DNA from: Eggerthella lenta DSM 2243
GTDB lineage: Bacteria > Actinomycetota > Coriobacteriia > Coriobacteriales > Eggerthellaceae
Direction of reading: 5' to 3'
NCBI RefSeq assembly: GCF_000024265.1
Contig: NC_013204.1
Coordinates: 3,399,001-3,463,000, forward strand
Length of the DNA: 64,000 bases
The translations under genes were made by a program, and so were the position numbers. This document shows, one piece after another, positions 47,694 to 56,374 of this stretch; the stretch's first letter is position 1, and every line of letters begins with the position of its first letter. Below the pieces are notes generated by a model that did no database searches, was not told the origin of the DNA, and worked only from the letters and a program-made list of their open reading frames with translations.

Positions 47694-50561
47694 TCACGCA
47701 ATGACGAGGCGCTCCACGAGGACGTTTTCCAACGCCGAGCGGTTGAGGTCGCAACCCAGGCCGCTGGCATGGCCTTCGCGGTTGAGCGTCACCATGCCGC
47801 GCTCGGCCGTGTAGGGCGGATCGGTGATGTCGCAGGAGAAGTAACGAGCCGTGGCTCCGATGTCGCCGGGCGCACCCACCGCGCTCAGCGTCTCGAACGC
47901 GGCATGCAGGCGCCTGGACACGCCCGTGTCGTACATGCCGCCCATCCACACCTCGATGCCCCGCTTGCGCGCCATTTGCACGAAATCGAGCGCAGGCTGC
48001 ACGCCGCCGCATTTTCCCAGCTTGAGGGCGTAGCACCGCAGCTCGGGCTGCGCCAACGCACGGGACAGGTCCTCGGGGCGCACGATGGACTCGTCGAGGC
48101 AGATGGGGGTGCGCAGCGTGCGCTGCAGACGCGCGAGGCGGCTGAACAGGTCGGTCGGCCCCACGGGGGGCAGGCGCCGCGGATCCAGCGGCTCCTCGAT
48201 CCAGGCGACGTTCAGGCCGTCCAAGCCGCGCAGCTCCTCGGCTTCACGCTCCGAGAAGCTCTGGTTGGCGTCGAGCGTGATCATCATGTCGGGCAACGCG
48301 GCGCGCACGGCCTGCGCGCATGCGAGCGCGGTTCCCGGTTTCACCTTCAGCTTCACGCGCTTGTAGCCTGCCTCGGCGCAGCGGCGCGCGGCCGCGGCCG
48401 TCTCGACCGCGGAGCCCAGCCCGATCGCCGCGCCGGCCGGCACGGATGCCGAAGCGCCCGCGGTCGCGGCGTTCGCAGCCCCGCCGATCAGCTGCCATAG
48501 CGGCTTGCCGACGATCTTGCCGTACAGGTCCCACAGCGCAGGCTCGAGCGCGCCGCATGCCAACGGAAACGCCTTCGCCTCGGGAACGGCGGCGAAGGCG
48601 GCGCTCGCCTCGCTGGGATGCAGGAACGCCTCGCGCAGCACGATCGGAGCCAGAACGTCGTGGAGGATGCGCGCGTCCTGGTCGAGCGTTTCCGGCAGAT
48701 ACCAATCCGTCGGAAACGCCACGCACTCGCCCAGCCCCGTGCGACCGGCATGATCCGTCACTTCGACGATGATCGACTCGCGATGCGTCAGAGTGGCCTT
48801 GGCTGTTTTGAACGGCGTTTTGAACGGCAGCCGGATGCGGTGCAGCGTGACGCGCGCCACCTCGATGCGCTGGTCGTAGCGCCGCTCGAGCGCGACGCGG
48901 TCGATTTTCCCGATGCCCGTGCGCGGGAACTCGTCGAGCACGCACACGTGCTTCGGCAGGTACAGCTTCGACAGGCGCGGCGCCAAGCTGGTGCGAACGT
49001 ACGACGCCAGCTGACGGTTCGTCAGGGATGCGAGCTGATCCGCCTGCGTCTGCGCTTGCGTCCGCTGCGCGTAGCGGCTCGCCCTCGGACGCGGCGCGGG
49101 CGCTTTCTCGCGCTCGACGAACGCAACAGGCCGTCTTCCCCAGCGGGCGTCGGGCGCGCCGAACACGTGGGCGTCGGATACCCCGGCCACGCGCAGCAGC
49201 TTCTCCTTGATCTCGGCCGGGTACACGTTCTCGCCGCCCGACACGAACATGTCCTCGGTGCGCTCCTTCACGAACAGCTTGCCGCCGTACAGCGCCGCCG
49301 TGTCCCCCGTCAGGAAGAAGCCGTCCACCGTGTACGCGGCGCGCGCGTTCAGGTAGCCGCCGAACAGGCCCGGGCCCTTCACGGCCAGGCGGCCGAACCC
49401 GTCGTCGCCGGGATCCACGATATGCGCCTCGTAGCCGGGCAGCAGGCGCAAGCCGCCGGTGAACGAAGCCGTCACCTGGGCGTGGGCGATTTGGCTGGAC
49501 GTCTCGGTCATGCCGTAGCTTGCGTACACGCGCGCGCCCGCACGGCACGCGCGATCGAGCGTCTGCGGGTTGAGCGCGCCGCCGCCCAGCAGGATGCAGG
49601 AGTAGCGCGCGAGCGTTTCCGGCTTGTCCGCGGCCACCATGTCCTGCAGCATCTTATCGACCACCGACACGTGCGTCGCGCCCTTCTTCGCCGCGTCGGA
49701 CAGCAGACGGACGGCGTCGAAGCGGCGGTACAGCACGAACGGGCTGCCGTTCAGCACGCTGCGCACGACGACCTGGAAACCGCCGATATGGTAGAGCGGC
49801 AGCACCGCCTGCCACATGCCCTCGCCGCGACGATTGAGCGTCCGGTTGGACGCTTCGGATGCGAAACAGATGTTTCCCCACGTCAGCGATACGGCCTTCG
49901 CACGCCCCGTGGTGCCCGACGTGAACATGACCACGGCGCGGGCGTCGAAGTCGAACACGTGCGCGGCGTGTTCGGCGAAGTGGATGACACTCTCGGCAGC
50001 ATCCTGCTGCGCCACTTCGCTGCGACGGCGCAGCGACGCGCGGCCCGAGCTGGCGCGGCCGAGCGCCTTCGTAGTGCGGGGCTCGGCGGACGCCGCGTTC
50101 ACGCGGGCGGCGAAGCTAGGGCGCACGCCGCGCCCCGTCGCACGGACGGCGGACGGTGCGGCCATCTCGCCCGTCAACATGGCCTTCGCGCCTTCCAACA
50201 GGCGCGACACGTTGGTCGCATCGACGCGCAACGAAGCCAGCGACACACCGGGCTTGCGGTCGATGTCCAGCAACCGACTGTACTTCTCGGCATCGGTCAG
50301 GCGGTTGTTGAGCGCGACCAACGCGAAGCCGCCATACGCGGCAGCCAGCATGACCAGCACGTACGCCGGATCGTTCGGCAGATCCACGGCGACGCAATCG
50401 CCCGGACGCACGCCGCGGTCCAGCAAGAGCCGCGCGAGCGCAGCGGACAGCATGCGCGTCTCGCGATACGAGTACGCCGTCTCGTTGCCCGCTTCGTCAA
50501 CGTACGTGAAGCACGTGCGCTGCGGGAACTGTCGCACCGTGCTCTCGAACGCACCGATCAT
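47694..50561 (-). CDS. menEC: Fused MenE-MenC: o-succinylbenzoate-CoA ligase and o-succinylbenzoate synthase
   Basis: A 955-residue fusion. Residues 1 to about 545 are an acyl-CoA ligase (AMP motif MFTSGTTGRAKAVSLTW near 214; YGMTETSS; LTGDTA; late RTGIGKIDR with the catalytic Lys). Residues about 560-955 are an enolase-superfamily MenC (KVKPG acid/base Lys region, LDANQSFS, WIEEPLDP, CLDESI, LKLGKCGG second Lys). The two catalyse consecutive steps of menaquinone synthesis in reverse gene order: MenC makes OSB, MenE activates it. A low-complexity insert (about 155-195) in the ligase is Arg/Ala-rich. Downstream of menB by 49 bp. Confidence 0.92.
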   Translation of the reverse strand: MIGAFESTVRQFPQRTCFTYVDEAGNETAYSYRETRMLSAALARLLLDRGVRPGDCVAVDLPNDPAYVLVMLAAAYGGFALVALNNRLTDAEKYSRLLDIDRKPGVSLASLRVDATNVSRLLEGAKAMLTGEMAAPSAVRATGRGVRPSFAARVNAASAEPRTTKALGRASSGRASLRRRSEVAQQDAAESVIHFAEHAAHVFDFDARAVVMFTSGTTGRAKAVSLTWGNICFASEASNRTLNRRGEGMWQAVLPLYHIGGFQVVVRSVLNGSPFVLYRRFDAVRLLSDAAKKGATHVSVVDKMLQDMVAADKPETLARYSCILLGGGALNPQTLDRACRAGARVYASYGMTETSSQIAHAQVTASFTGGLRLLPGYEAHIVDPGDDGFGRLAVKGPGLFGGYLNARAAYTVDGFFLTGDTAALYGGKLFVKERTEDMFVSGGENVYPAEIKEKLLRVAGVSDAHVFGAPDARWGRRPVAFVEREKAPAPRPRASRYAQRTQAQTQADQLASLTNRQLASYVRTSLAPRLSKLYLPKHVCVLDEFPRTGIGKIDRVALERRYDQRIEVARVTLHRIRLPFKTPFKTAKATLTHRESIIVEVTDHAGRTGLGECVAFPTDWYLPETLDQDARILHDVLAPIVLREAFLHPSEASAAFAAVPEAKAFPLACGALEPALWDLYGKIVGKPLWQLIGGAANAATAGASASVPAGAAIGLGSAVETAAAARRCAEAGYKRVKLKVKPGTALACAQAVRAALPDMMITLDANQSFSEREAEELRGLDGLNVAWIEEPLDPRRLPPVGPTDLFSRLARLQRTLRTPICLDESIVRPEDLSRALAQPELRCYALKLGKCGGVQPALDFVQMARKRGIEVWMGGMYDTGVSRRLHAAFETLSAVGAPGDIGATARYFSCDITDPPYTAERGMVTLNREGHASGLGCDLNRSALENVLVERLVIA

Positions 50562-50609
50562 CGCTGCCGGATTCCTGCCTTTCGGTTGCCGCCTGCCAGA
50601 CGTGCGATC

Positions 50610-51449
50610 TTACGGAAACTTGGGGAACTGGGTGAAGTCGGGAGCGCGCTTCTCCTTGAACGCGTCGCGACCCTCCTTCGCCTCGTCGGTGGTGTAGTAC
50701 AGAAGCGTGGCGTCGCCGGCGAGCTGCTGGATACCCGCAAGCCCGTCCGTCGCCGCGTTGAACGACGCCTTCATGAAGCGCAGCGCCGTGGGGCTGAACT
50801 CCAGCATCTCCTGCGCCCAGCTCACGCACTCCGCTTCCAGATCCTCGAAGGGAACCACTTTGTTGACCAGGCCCATCTCAAGCGCCTCGGCAGCCGTGTA
50901 CTGGCGGCAGAGATACCAGATCTCGCGCGCCTTCTTCTGGCCCACGATGTTCGCCAGATAGCCCGCGCCGTACCCGGCGTCGAAGCTGCCCACCTTCGGG
51001 CCCGTCTGGCCGAACTTGGCAGTCTCGGCGGCGATGGAGAGGTCGCACAAGATGTGCAGCACGTGCCCGCCGCCGATGGCATAGCCGTTCACCATGGCAA
51101 TGACGGGCTTGGGCACCACGCGGATAAGGCGCTGCAAGTCCAGCACGTTGAGGCGCGGGATGTTGTCCTCGCCCACGTAGCCGCCGTTGCCGCGGATCTT
51201 CTGGTCTCCGCCGGAGCAGAACGCCTCGTCCTCATGGCGGCCGCCGTGGTTGACGCCGGTCAGGATGATGACGCCGACGGACGCGTCGTCGCGCGCCTCG
51301 CTGAACGCGTCGTACAGCTCGGTGACGGTGAGCGGGGTGAACGCGTTGCGTCGCTCGGGCCGATTGATGCTGATCTTGGCGATACCGCCTGCTGTTTCGT
51401 AGATGATCTCGCGGTACGCCTTGCCCGCCTGCCACGCAATGTCGCCCAT
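50610..51449 (-). CDS. menB: 1,4-dihydroxy-2-naphthoyl-CoA synthase (naphthoate synthase)
   Basis: A 279-residue crotonase-fold enzyme. It shows [10 protein letters not shown] (oxyanion-hole and MenB-type GGDQ), [39 protein letters not shown] (MenB signature) and ends QFPKFP, the MenB-type tail. It converts OSB-CoA to DHNA-CoA, the step after MenE. RBS AAAGGA 5 nt before the ATG. Next gene is menEC. Confidence 0.96.
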   Translation of the reverse strand: MGDIAWQAGKAYREIIYETAGGIAKISINRPERRNAFTPLTVTELYDAFSEARDDASVGVIILTGVNHGGRHEDEAFCSGGDQKIRGNGGYVGEDNIPRLNVLDLQRLIRVVPKPVIAMVNGYAIGGGHVLHILCDLSIAAETAKFGQTGPKVGSFDAGYGAGYLANIVGQKKAREIWYLCRQYTAAEALEMGLVNKVVPFEDLEAECVSWAQEMLEFSPTALRFMKASFNAATDGLAGIQQLAGDATLLYYTTDEAKEGRDAFKEKRAPDFTQFPKFP

Positions 51450-51612
51450 GGCCGTCCTTTCGTCGCGCGCCGTGAGAAGCGGCTGCGCCGTGTGTAGAAG
51501 GGGATCTCCGACTAGATGTTCCCTATAGTAGCGCGTATCGCGCGTTTTCGCACCTCAAAGCAAAATTTCTCCGGAAAGATCAGGTACACTTCGCCAATGG
51601 TTGAAGCGAGCG

Positions 51613-54396
51613 CTACCCCGTGTTCTGCAGGCCGGCGGAAACCCCGGTCACGGTGGCCAGGATGAGCCCCAGATACTCGGTCTTGACCTCGTCCGAAAGC
51701 TCTTCCTGTCGGTTTCGGATCACGCGCAACGCGCGCACTTGGGCAAGCGAGAGCGCGTCCACGTAAGGGTTGCGCACGCGGATGGCGCAACCAAGCACGC
51801 GGCGGTGCTGCAGCGGCCACTCGTCTCCCACGATGGCCAGCGCCCACGAACGCGTCAGCTGCATCTCGTCGAACACCGCCTGAGCCAGGTCGTCGCGGTC
51901 GCCCAGCGCCAAGTACATCTTCGCAATACGCGCGTCGGTTTTGGCGATGGACATCTCCACGTTGTCGACGAACGTGGCGAACAGAGGCCATTCGCGATAC
52001 GCGCGCTGCAGAAGCTCCAGGTCACCCACCCGTTCGCACGCCGCGCCCAGGCCGTACCACGCAGCCAGGTTGATGCGCGCCTGCGACCACGAGAACACCC
52101 ACGGGATGGTGCGCAGGTCGTCAAGCGATTGGGCTCCCAAGCCGCGCTTGGCAGGACGGCTGCCGATGGGCAGCAGGCCCACTTCGGCCAAAGGCGTGAC
52201 GGTGGAGAACCACGGCGCGAAGCCGTCGGTATGCAGCAGATCCAGATAGCGCTCGTAGGCGGCTTCGTTCAAACGCGCGGCCACATCGGAGAAGCGTACG
52301 GATGCCTCGGTGTTGACGCGCTCGACCGACGGCGCCGAGTTCATGAGCGTGGCCGCCGCGACGCTTTCGATATGGCGCAGCGCAAGCGAGCGGTTGCCGT
52401 AACGTGCGAAGATGACCTCGCCCTGCTCGGTCACCTTGAATCGGCAGTTCACCGACCCCTTCGGCTGCGCGAGCACCGCGCGGTTCGCCGGCCCGCCCCC
52501 GCGGCCCACCGCGCCGCCGCGACCGTGCATGAGCACGACGTCGATGCCGCGCTCCTCGGCCCAGCGGGCGATGCGCTCCTGCGCGGAATGCAGGGCGAGC
52601 GTGGCGGTGACGGGGCCGGCGTCCTTCGAAGAGTCCGAGTAGCCCAGCATGACCTCCATGCGTCGACCCGTCTGCGCCAGGCGGCGCTGCACGGCCGGCA
52701 GCTGCAGCATCCCGTCCAGCACGGTGACGCAGTTCTCCAAGTCCTCCAGCTGCTCGAACAAGGGAATCACGTCCAGCTCGGGCACGTCCTGCGCGTGCGA
52801 GAATGCGAGCTCTGCCAGCTCGTAGACGTCGGCCATGTGCCGAGCGCTCTTGGTGAACGACACGATGTAGCGTCGGGCCATCTTCTGCCCGTAGCGCTTC
52901 TGGATGGCGCCGATGGCGCGGAACGTGTCCAGCACCTCGCGCGTCATGGGGTCGAGCTTGCCCAGCACGCCATGGGAGCGGATATCGGCTAGCGCGCGTT
53001 CGTGCACGAGCGAGTGCTGGCGGAACTCCATTTCCACCATATGGAACCCGAACGTCGCAACCTGCCATATCAGCGTTTGCACGGGCCCGTACGCGGCGCG
53101 TGCGGCACCGGCGCGCGCGAGCGAGTCCTGCACCGTGCGCAGGTCGGCCAGCAGCTCTTCGGGCGACAGGTACATGATGTCGGCGTTGCGCGCCACGGTG
53201 CCCTCGAGGCGTGCGGCCATCACCAGCATGACGGCGCGGTGCGGCTCGAAGCCCAGGTCGTCGGCCACCCGTCCCGTCAGCGTCTCACTCATCTCCACGA
53301 GATGGCTCCACAGGTTCATAAGCTCTTCCGAGGGCGCGGTGTACCGCGACTCCAGCGTGAGGTTGCGCCCGATGTTGCGGCATTCTTGGGCCAGCTTGGC
53401 CACCATATGCGCGAAGTACTTCGCCGCCACGCGGCGCGACACCTTCGCTGTGACGTTCGGGTTCCCGTCGCGGTCCGACCCGATCCAGCTGCCCGGACGG
53501 AAGAACGCCGGGCACACGGGCGGCACGCTGCCGGCGTCCTCGCCCAGCACCCAGTCGTCGAAACGCCGGTACACCTGCGGCACTGTATCGAACAGCGTGT
53601 TGTCGAAGATGTCGATGACGGTGTCGGCCTCTTCCAGGGGCGTGGGCTTCTTGAGCTCGGTGGGCGAGGTGCGCACGAGCGCGTCGATCTCCTGCAGCAT
53701 GTGGCGCTCGTTCTCCAGGAGAGCCGATCCGCCCAGGTAGGGATGCTCGTCCAGCAACGCGGCGATACGGCGGATCTTGCCCTCTACCGCTTTGCGGCGC
53801 GCCTCAGTGGGGTGCGCGGTGAACACGGGGTGGAATTCCAAGCGACCCAGCAGCTCGGCCGTGCGTTCGGGGCCCACCTCGTCCAGCAGGTGGCCGTACG
53901 CCACCACCAGCTCGTTCGATGTGTCCACGGCCGACTCCATCGACACGTTGCGCTCCAACTCGCGCAGCGTTTCCACACGGTAGTTCTCCTCGGACAGGTT
54001 CGCCAGATGGAAGAACGACGTGAACGCGCGCACCACCACTTGCGCTTGGTCGACCGGCAACGCGTCGATGAGCTCGACGGCCTCGCGGAACGCCCGCGCG
54101 CCCTCGGTGTCGGCCGTGGGGATGCCCTGGGCATCGGTGGGCTCGTCTGCGGCGACGGTGCCCGGGTTGCCCTCGTTCGCCCTGATCATGCTGTTGAACA
54201 GACGGTCGAAGAGAGCGCAGACGGCCGGATCGTACTCCTTGAGCACCTTTCGCTCCATGCGGAGGAACAGCACGAGGTTGTCGCGCAGGCTCTCGGGGAT
54301 CTCGATCTCCGTGTAGGACTTGATAGCCTCGGCGGTGTCCGACGCGCCTAGATGACGGTCGAGGGAAAGGGTTGTTCCGCCTTCGAGATCGGCCAT
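51613..54396 (-). CDS. ppc: Phosphoenolpyruvate carboxylase
   Basis: A 927-residue enzyme that carboxylates PEP to oxaloacetate. Catalytic His in FTAHPTEARRKAV (near residue 195), GSWIGSDRDGNPNVT, MLGYSDSSKDAGP with the catalytic Lys, and the GRGGAVGRGGGP loop are present; it ends LQNTG, the conserved C-terminus. The ATG at 54396 follows CAGGAGG; the two-codon-earlier start in frame is less likely. It lies inside the men gene group without an obvious functional link except C4/fumarate respiration with menaquinone (inference). Confidence 0.97.
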   Translation of the reverse strand: MADLEGGTTLSLDRHLGASDTAEAIKSYTEIEIPESLRDNLVLFLRMERKVLKEYDPAVCALFDRLFNSMIRANEGNPGTVAADEPTDAQGIPTADTEGARAFREAVELIDALPVDQAQVVVRAFTSFFHLANLSEENYRVETLRELERNVSMESAVDTSNELVVAYGHLLDEVGPERTAELLGRLEFHPVFTAHPTEARRKAVEGKIRRIAALLDEHPYLGGSALLENERHMLQEIDALVRTSPTELKKPTPLEEADTVIDIFDNTLFDTVPQVYRRFDDWVLGEDAGSVPPVCPAFFRPGSWIGSDRDGNPNVTAKVSRRVAAKYFAHMVAKLAQECRNIGRNLTLESRYTAPSEELMNLWSHLVEMSETLTGRVADDLGFEPHRAVMLVMAARLEGTVARNADIMYLSPEELLADLRTVQDSLARAGAARAAYGPVQTLIWQVATFGFHMVEMEFRQHSLVHERALADIRSHGVLGKLDPMTREVLDTFRAIGAIQKRYGQKMARRYIVSFTKSARHMADVYELAELAFSHAQDVPELDVIPLFEQLEDLENCVTVLDGMLQLPAVQRRLAQTGRRMEVMLGYSDSSKDAGPVTATLALHSAQERIARWAEERGIDVVLMHGRGGAVGRGGGPANRAVLAQPKGSVNCRFKVTEQGEVIFARYGNRSLALRHIESVAAATLMNSAPSVERVNTEASVRFSDVAARLNEAAYERYLDLLHTDGFAPWFSTVTPLAEVGLLPIGSRPAKRGLGAQSLDDLRTIPWVFSWSQARINLAAWYGLGAACERVGDLELLQRAYREWPLFATFVDNVEMSIAKTDARIAKMYLALGDRDDLAQAVFDEMQLTRSWALAIVGDEWPLQHRRVLGCAIRVRNPYVDALSLAQVRALRVIRNRQEELSDEVKTEYLGLILATVTGVSAGLQNTG

Positions 54397-54622
54397 GATG
54401 CCTCCTGCTCCTGGAAAATGAGACAAAGGGACGGCGTCAATGTCTCATTTCGCCTCGTTCGTTTCTTGCCGCGTCATTATACTCGTTCGGGAACGACCAG
54501 AGACAGACTGTAACGCAACCTCGACAAGAGGCGAGGAGCGAAACCGTTTCGCAGCCAGCGCAACTCGCGAATCGGCCCGAAACTCTTCTTGCGAATAGTG
54601 GATCGTTTTGTATAATAAGGGC

Positions 54623-54654
54623 GAGCCGCAGGGAGCGTGTACTCCCCACGGCTC
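54623..54654 (-). terminator. Terminator of hydrophobic-peptide mRNA, locus 2
   Basis: On the minus strand GAGCCGTGGGGAG (54642-54654) pairs with CTCCCTGCGGCTC (54623-54635), loop 6 nt, followed by GCCCTTATTATAC. It is sequence-identical in its stem to locus 1. Confidence 0.7.
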
Positions 54655-54728
54655 TCGGATCGCTTCGGCGGTTTGGGTTTACTTGTGGCGCTCCTTTCCC
54701 CTACGGGTTAGGAGCGCGCTCCTTATCA
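54623..54728 (+). ncRNA. Putative antisense antitoxin RNA, locus 2
   Basis: TTGCGA (54589-54594), 16 bp, TATAAT (54611-54616) on the plus strand would start an RNA near 54623, antisense to the terminator and the last 15 codons or so of the peptide ORF at 54679. A GGAGCGCGCTCC hairpin followed by TTATC (54711-54728) could end it. Ends are estimated. Confidence 0.45.
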
Positions 54729-54804
54729 CCAGAAACAGCTCGATGACGCGGGTAGCGAACTCCAAGAGCAAAATCACCAACGAAGCAATCCCCAAAACGG
54801 TCAT
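54679..54804 (-). CDS. 41-residue hydrophobic peptide, candidate type I toxin (locus 2)
   Basis: MTVLGIASLVILLLEFATRV... with tail RRGKERHK; same length as the locus 1 peptide and about half identical. One membrane helix followed by a basic tail. The RBS is GGAGG 8 nt before the ATG. The 5' region is nearly identical to locus 1 over at least 170 bp, while the coding region has diverged, as seen in multi-copy type I toxin families. Function is inferred from layout. Confidence 0.6.
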   Translation of the reverse strand: MTVLGIASLVILLLEFATRVIELFLVIRSALLTRRGKERHK

Positions 54805-54877
54805 GGTCATCACCTCCAATCATCTAGAATATTGAGAGGGAGAGGCACCAAGCCGCCGGACCGAATCCGTACCTACA

Positions 54878-54926
54878 AGTATAGCGGGCCCGTTCTACGT
54901 TTCCATGGCGTGCAACACCATGGAAA
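54878..54926 (-). promoter_or_regulatory. Promoter with palindromic operator, hydrophobic-peptide locus 2
   Basis: Minus strand: TTTCCATGG-N9-CCATGGAAA (54900-54926) then TATACT (54878-54883), same spacing as locus 1. Upstream TGGAA motifs are again phased. Confidence 0.65.
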
Positions 54927-55107
54927 GTCTGCTCGATCTTGCGCGTTTCCAACGCCGTTCCCGCGCGCATTCCACGTTTCTTGCCTCCTTTTCCAATACG
55001 GATTCCGCGCGCTTTGCCATCGTTTCTCACGCGAATCGGAAGCGGGCGCTCGGCGCTCCGGCTTGCATCGGCGGCAGCCCAACGCGCCGTCCATCCGGCT
55101 CCTCGCG

Positions 55108-56034
55108 TCATTTCCTCAGAAACGACGCTACTTCCTTGGCAAAGGTGGCGGGGGCTTCCAGGTGGGCGTTATGGCCCGCGCCGGGAATGATGCAGACCGT
55201 CGCACCCGCTTCGGCAGCTTGAGCTGCGAGGGCGCGGTACTTCTCGTCGCGCTCGCCCGCCAGGTAGAGCAACGGCGTGCCGCCGGCGCGCAGGACGGCG
55301 AGCGTTTCGAGCGTTTCCGCACGCGAGGGCATGACGTGCTGGCCGGCTTGCTCGAACGTGCGCGCAAGAGCCTCGGCGTCGTTCGCCATGCGCCCCGCGC
55401 GCAGGCGCTCGCGCACGTCCGGCGGCAGGTCGCGCTGGCTGGCGAACAGGGGCAGCTGCTCCCAGAAATCCATGAAGGCTTCCAGGCCGTCGGCGCGCAG
55501 ACGGGTCGCGCAGGCGGCATCGCGCTTGGCGACCGCTTCGCGCTCGGCCTGCGTGGCGGGGCCGAACCCGGCGGCTTCCAGGATGACCGCGGAGAACGCG
55601 CGCGGGTCGCGACGCAACGCTGCAAGCGTCACGCGGCCGCCCATGGAGTAGCCGAGAACCGCGGGACGGACGCCCTCGACATCGGCGATCAAGCGCGCGA
55701 AGGCCAGCAGCGCCTCGCCCTGCGCGTCCAGCGCGTAAGCGCGCGGATTGGCCGGGCGCTCGCTTCCACCGTGTCCCACCAGGTCGAGGGCGTACACCGG
55801 CCGGCCGGTTGCGGCCAGCTCGCTCGCCGTCGCGTTCCATGACGCCGAGCTCTGCGCGAACCCGTGCAGCAAGATAAGGGGCACAGCGGACTCGCGGCAC
55901 GCGGCAGCAATCGCGCAGCCCTCGTCGGGCGCAAGGTCGGCCGCAGAAGCCTCAGCCGCCGGCGCTTTCCACACCTGAAACGAGAAGGATGCTCCACCGC
56001 ACGAGAAGCGGCGCGTCTCGACGGCGCTCATCAT
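55108..56034 (-). CDS. menH: Alpha/beta hydrolase, probable SHCHC synthase (MenH)
   Basis: A 308-residue alpha/beta hydrolase. The nucleophile elbow is GYSMGGR (Ser near residue 128), the HGFAQSSASWN segment forms the oxyanion region, and the catalytic His is in GAGHNAHLEAP near the end. Position directly downstream of menF-menD supports MenH, which eliminates pyruvate from SEPHCHC to give SHCHC. The start is uncertain: two ATGs at 56034/56031 without a clear RBS; an insert after the first strand (AAACRES region) is unusual. Confidence 0.8.
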   Translation of the reverse strand: MMSAVETRRFSCGGASFSFQVWKAPAAEASAADLAPDEGCAIAAACRESAVPLILLHGFAQSSASWNATASELAATGRPVYALDLVGHGGSERPANPRAYALDAQGEALLAFARLIADVEGVRPAVLGYSMGGRVTLAALRRDPRAFSAVILEAAGFGPATQAEREAVAKRDAACATRLRADGLEAFMDFWEQLPLFASQRDLPPDVRERLRAGRMANDAEALARTFEQAGQHVMPSRAETLETLAVLRAGGTPLLYLAGERDEKYRALAAQAAEAGATVCIIPGAGHNAHLEAPATFAKEVASFLRK

Positions 56035-56117
56035 CGGATCCCAAGAGCGCGTGCCGCAGCGCCATGCTCCACGCAACCGAGAAACGGCGAGCGCGTGCCG
56101 CGGAATTCGGCCGGAAC

Positions 56118-56265
56118 CTCAAAATGTGGCACGGATCTACGGATTGGGCACGCTTTCGCCTCGGAAATCACCTGAAGAGCCGATGTGTCTCGACATAATC
56201 CCAGGTCGCGGTTTTTCTCGGTCGAAACCTTCTGCCCTAACCGTACATTCGTGCCACATTTTGAG
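56118..56265. repeat. Inverted-repeat element between menH and menD
   Basis: CTCAAAATGTGGCACG (56118-56133) is the exact reverse complement of 56250-56265; with mismatches the arms extend to about 33 nt. The 340-bp gap between the two men genes carries no other feature. Possible non-autonomous element or attenuator; unresolved. Confidence 0.55.
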
Positions 56266-56374
56266 AACCGAACCGCGAAACCCCCGCTCGAACCACCGTC
56301 GTCGAACGGGCGCTTACCGCATTCGCCAGACGTCCACGCCATCCGCCTCACCTCCCGACTTCGCCGCTCGCGGC

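Noticed and set aside
48618-51497. 959-codon open frame on the plus strand
   Set aside because: Antisense to menEC and menB, with no domain and Arg/His-rich composition.
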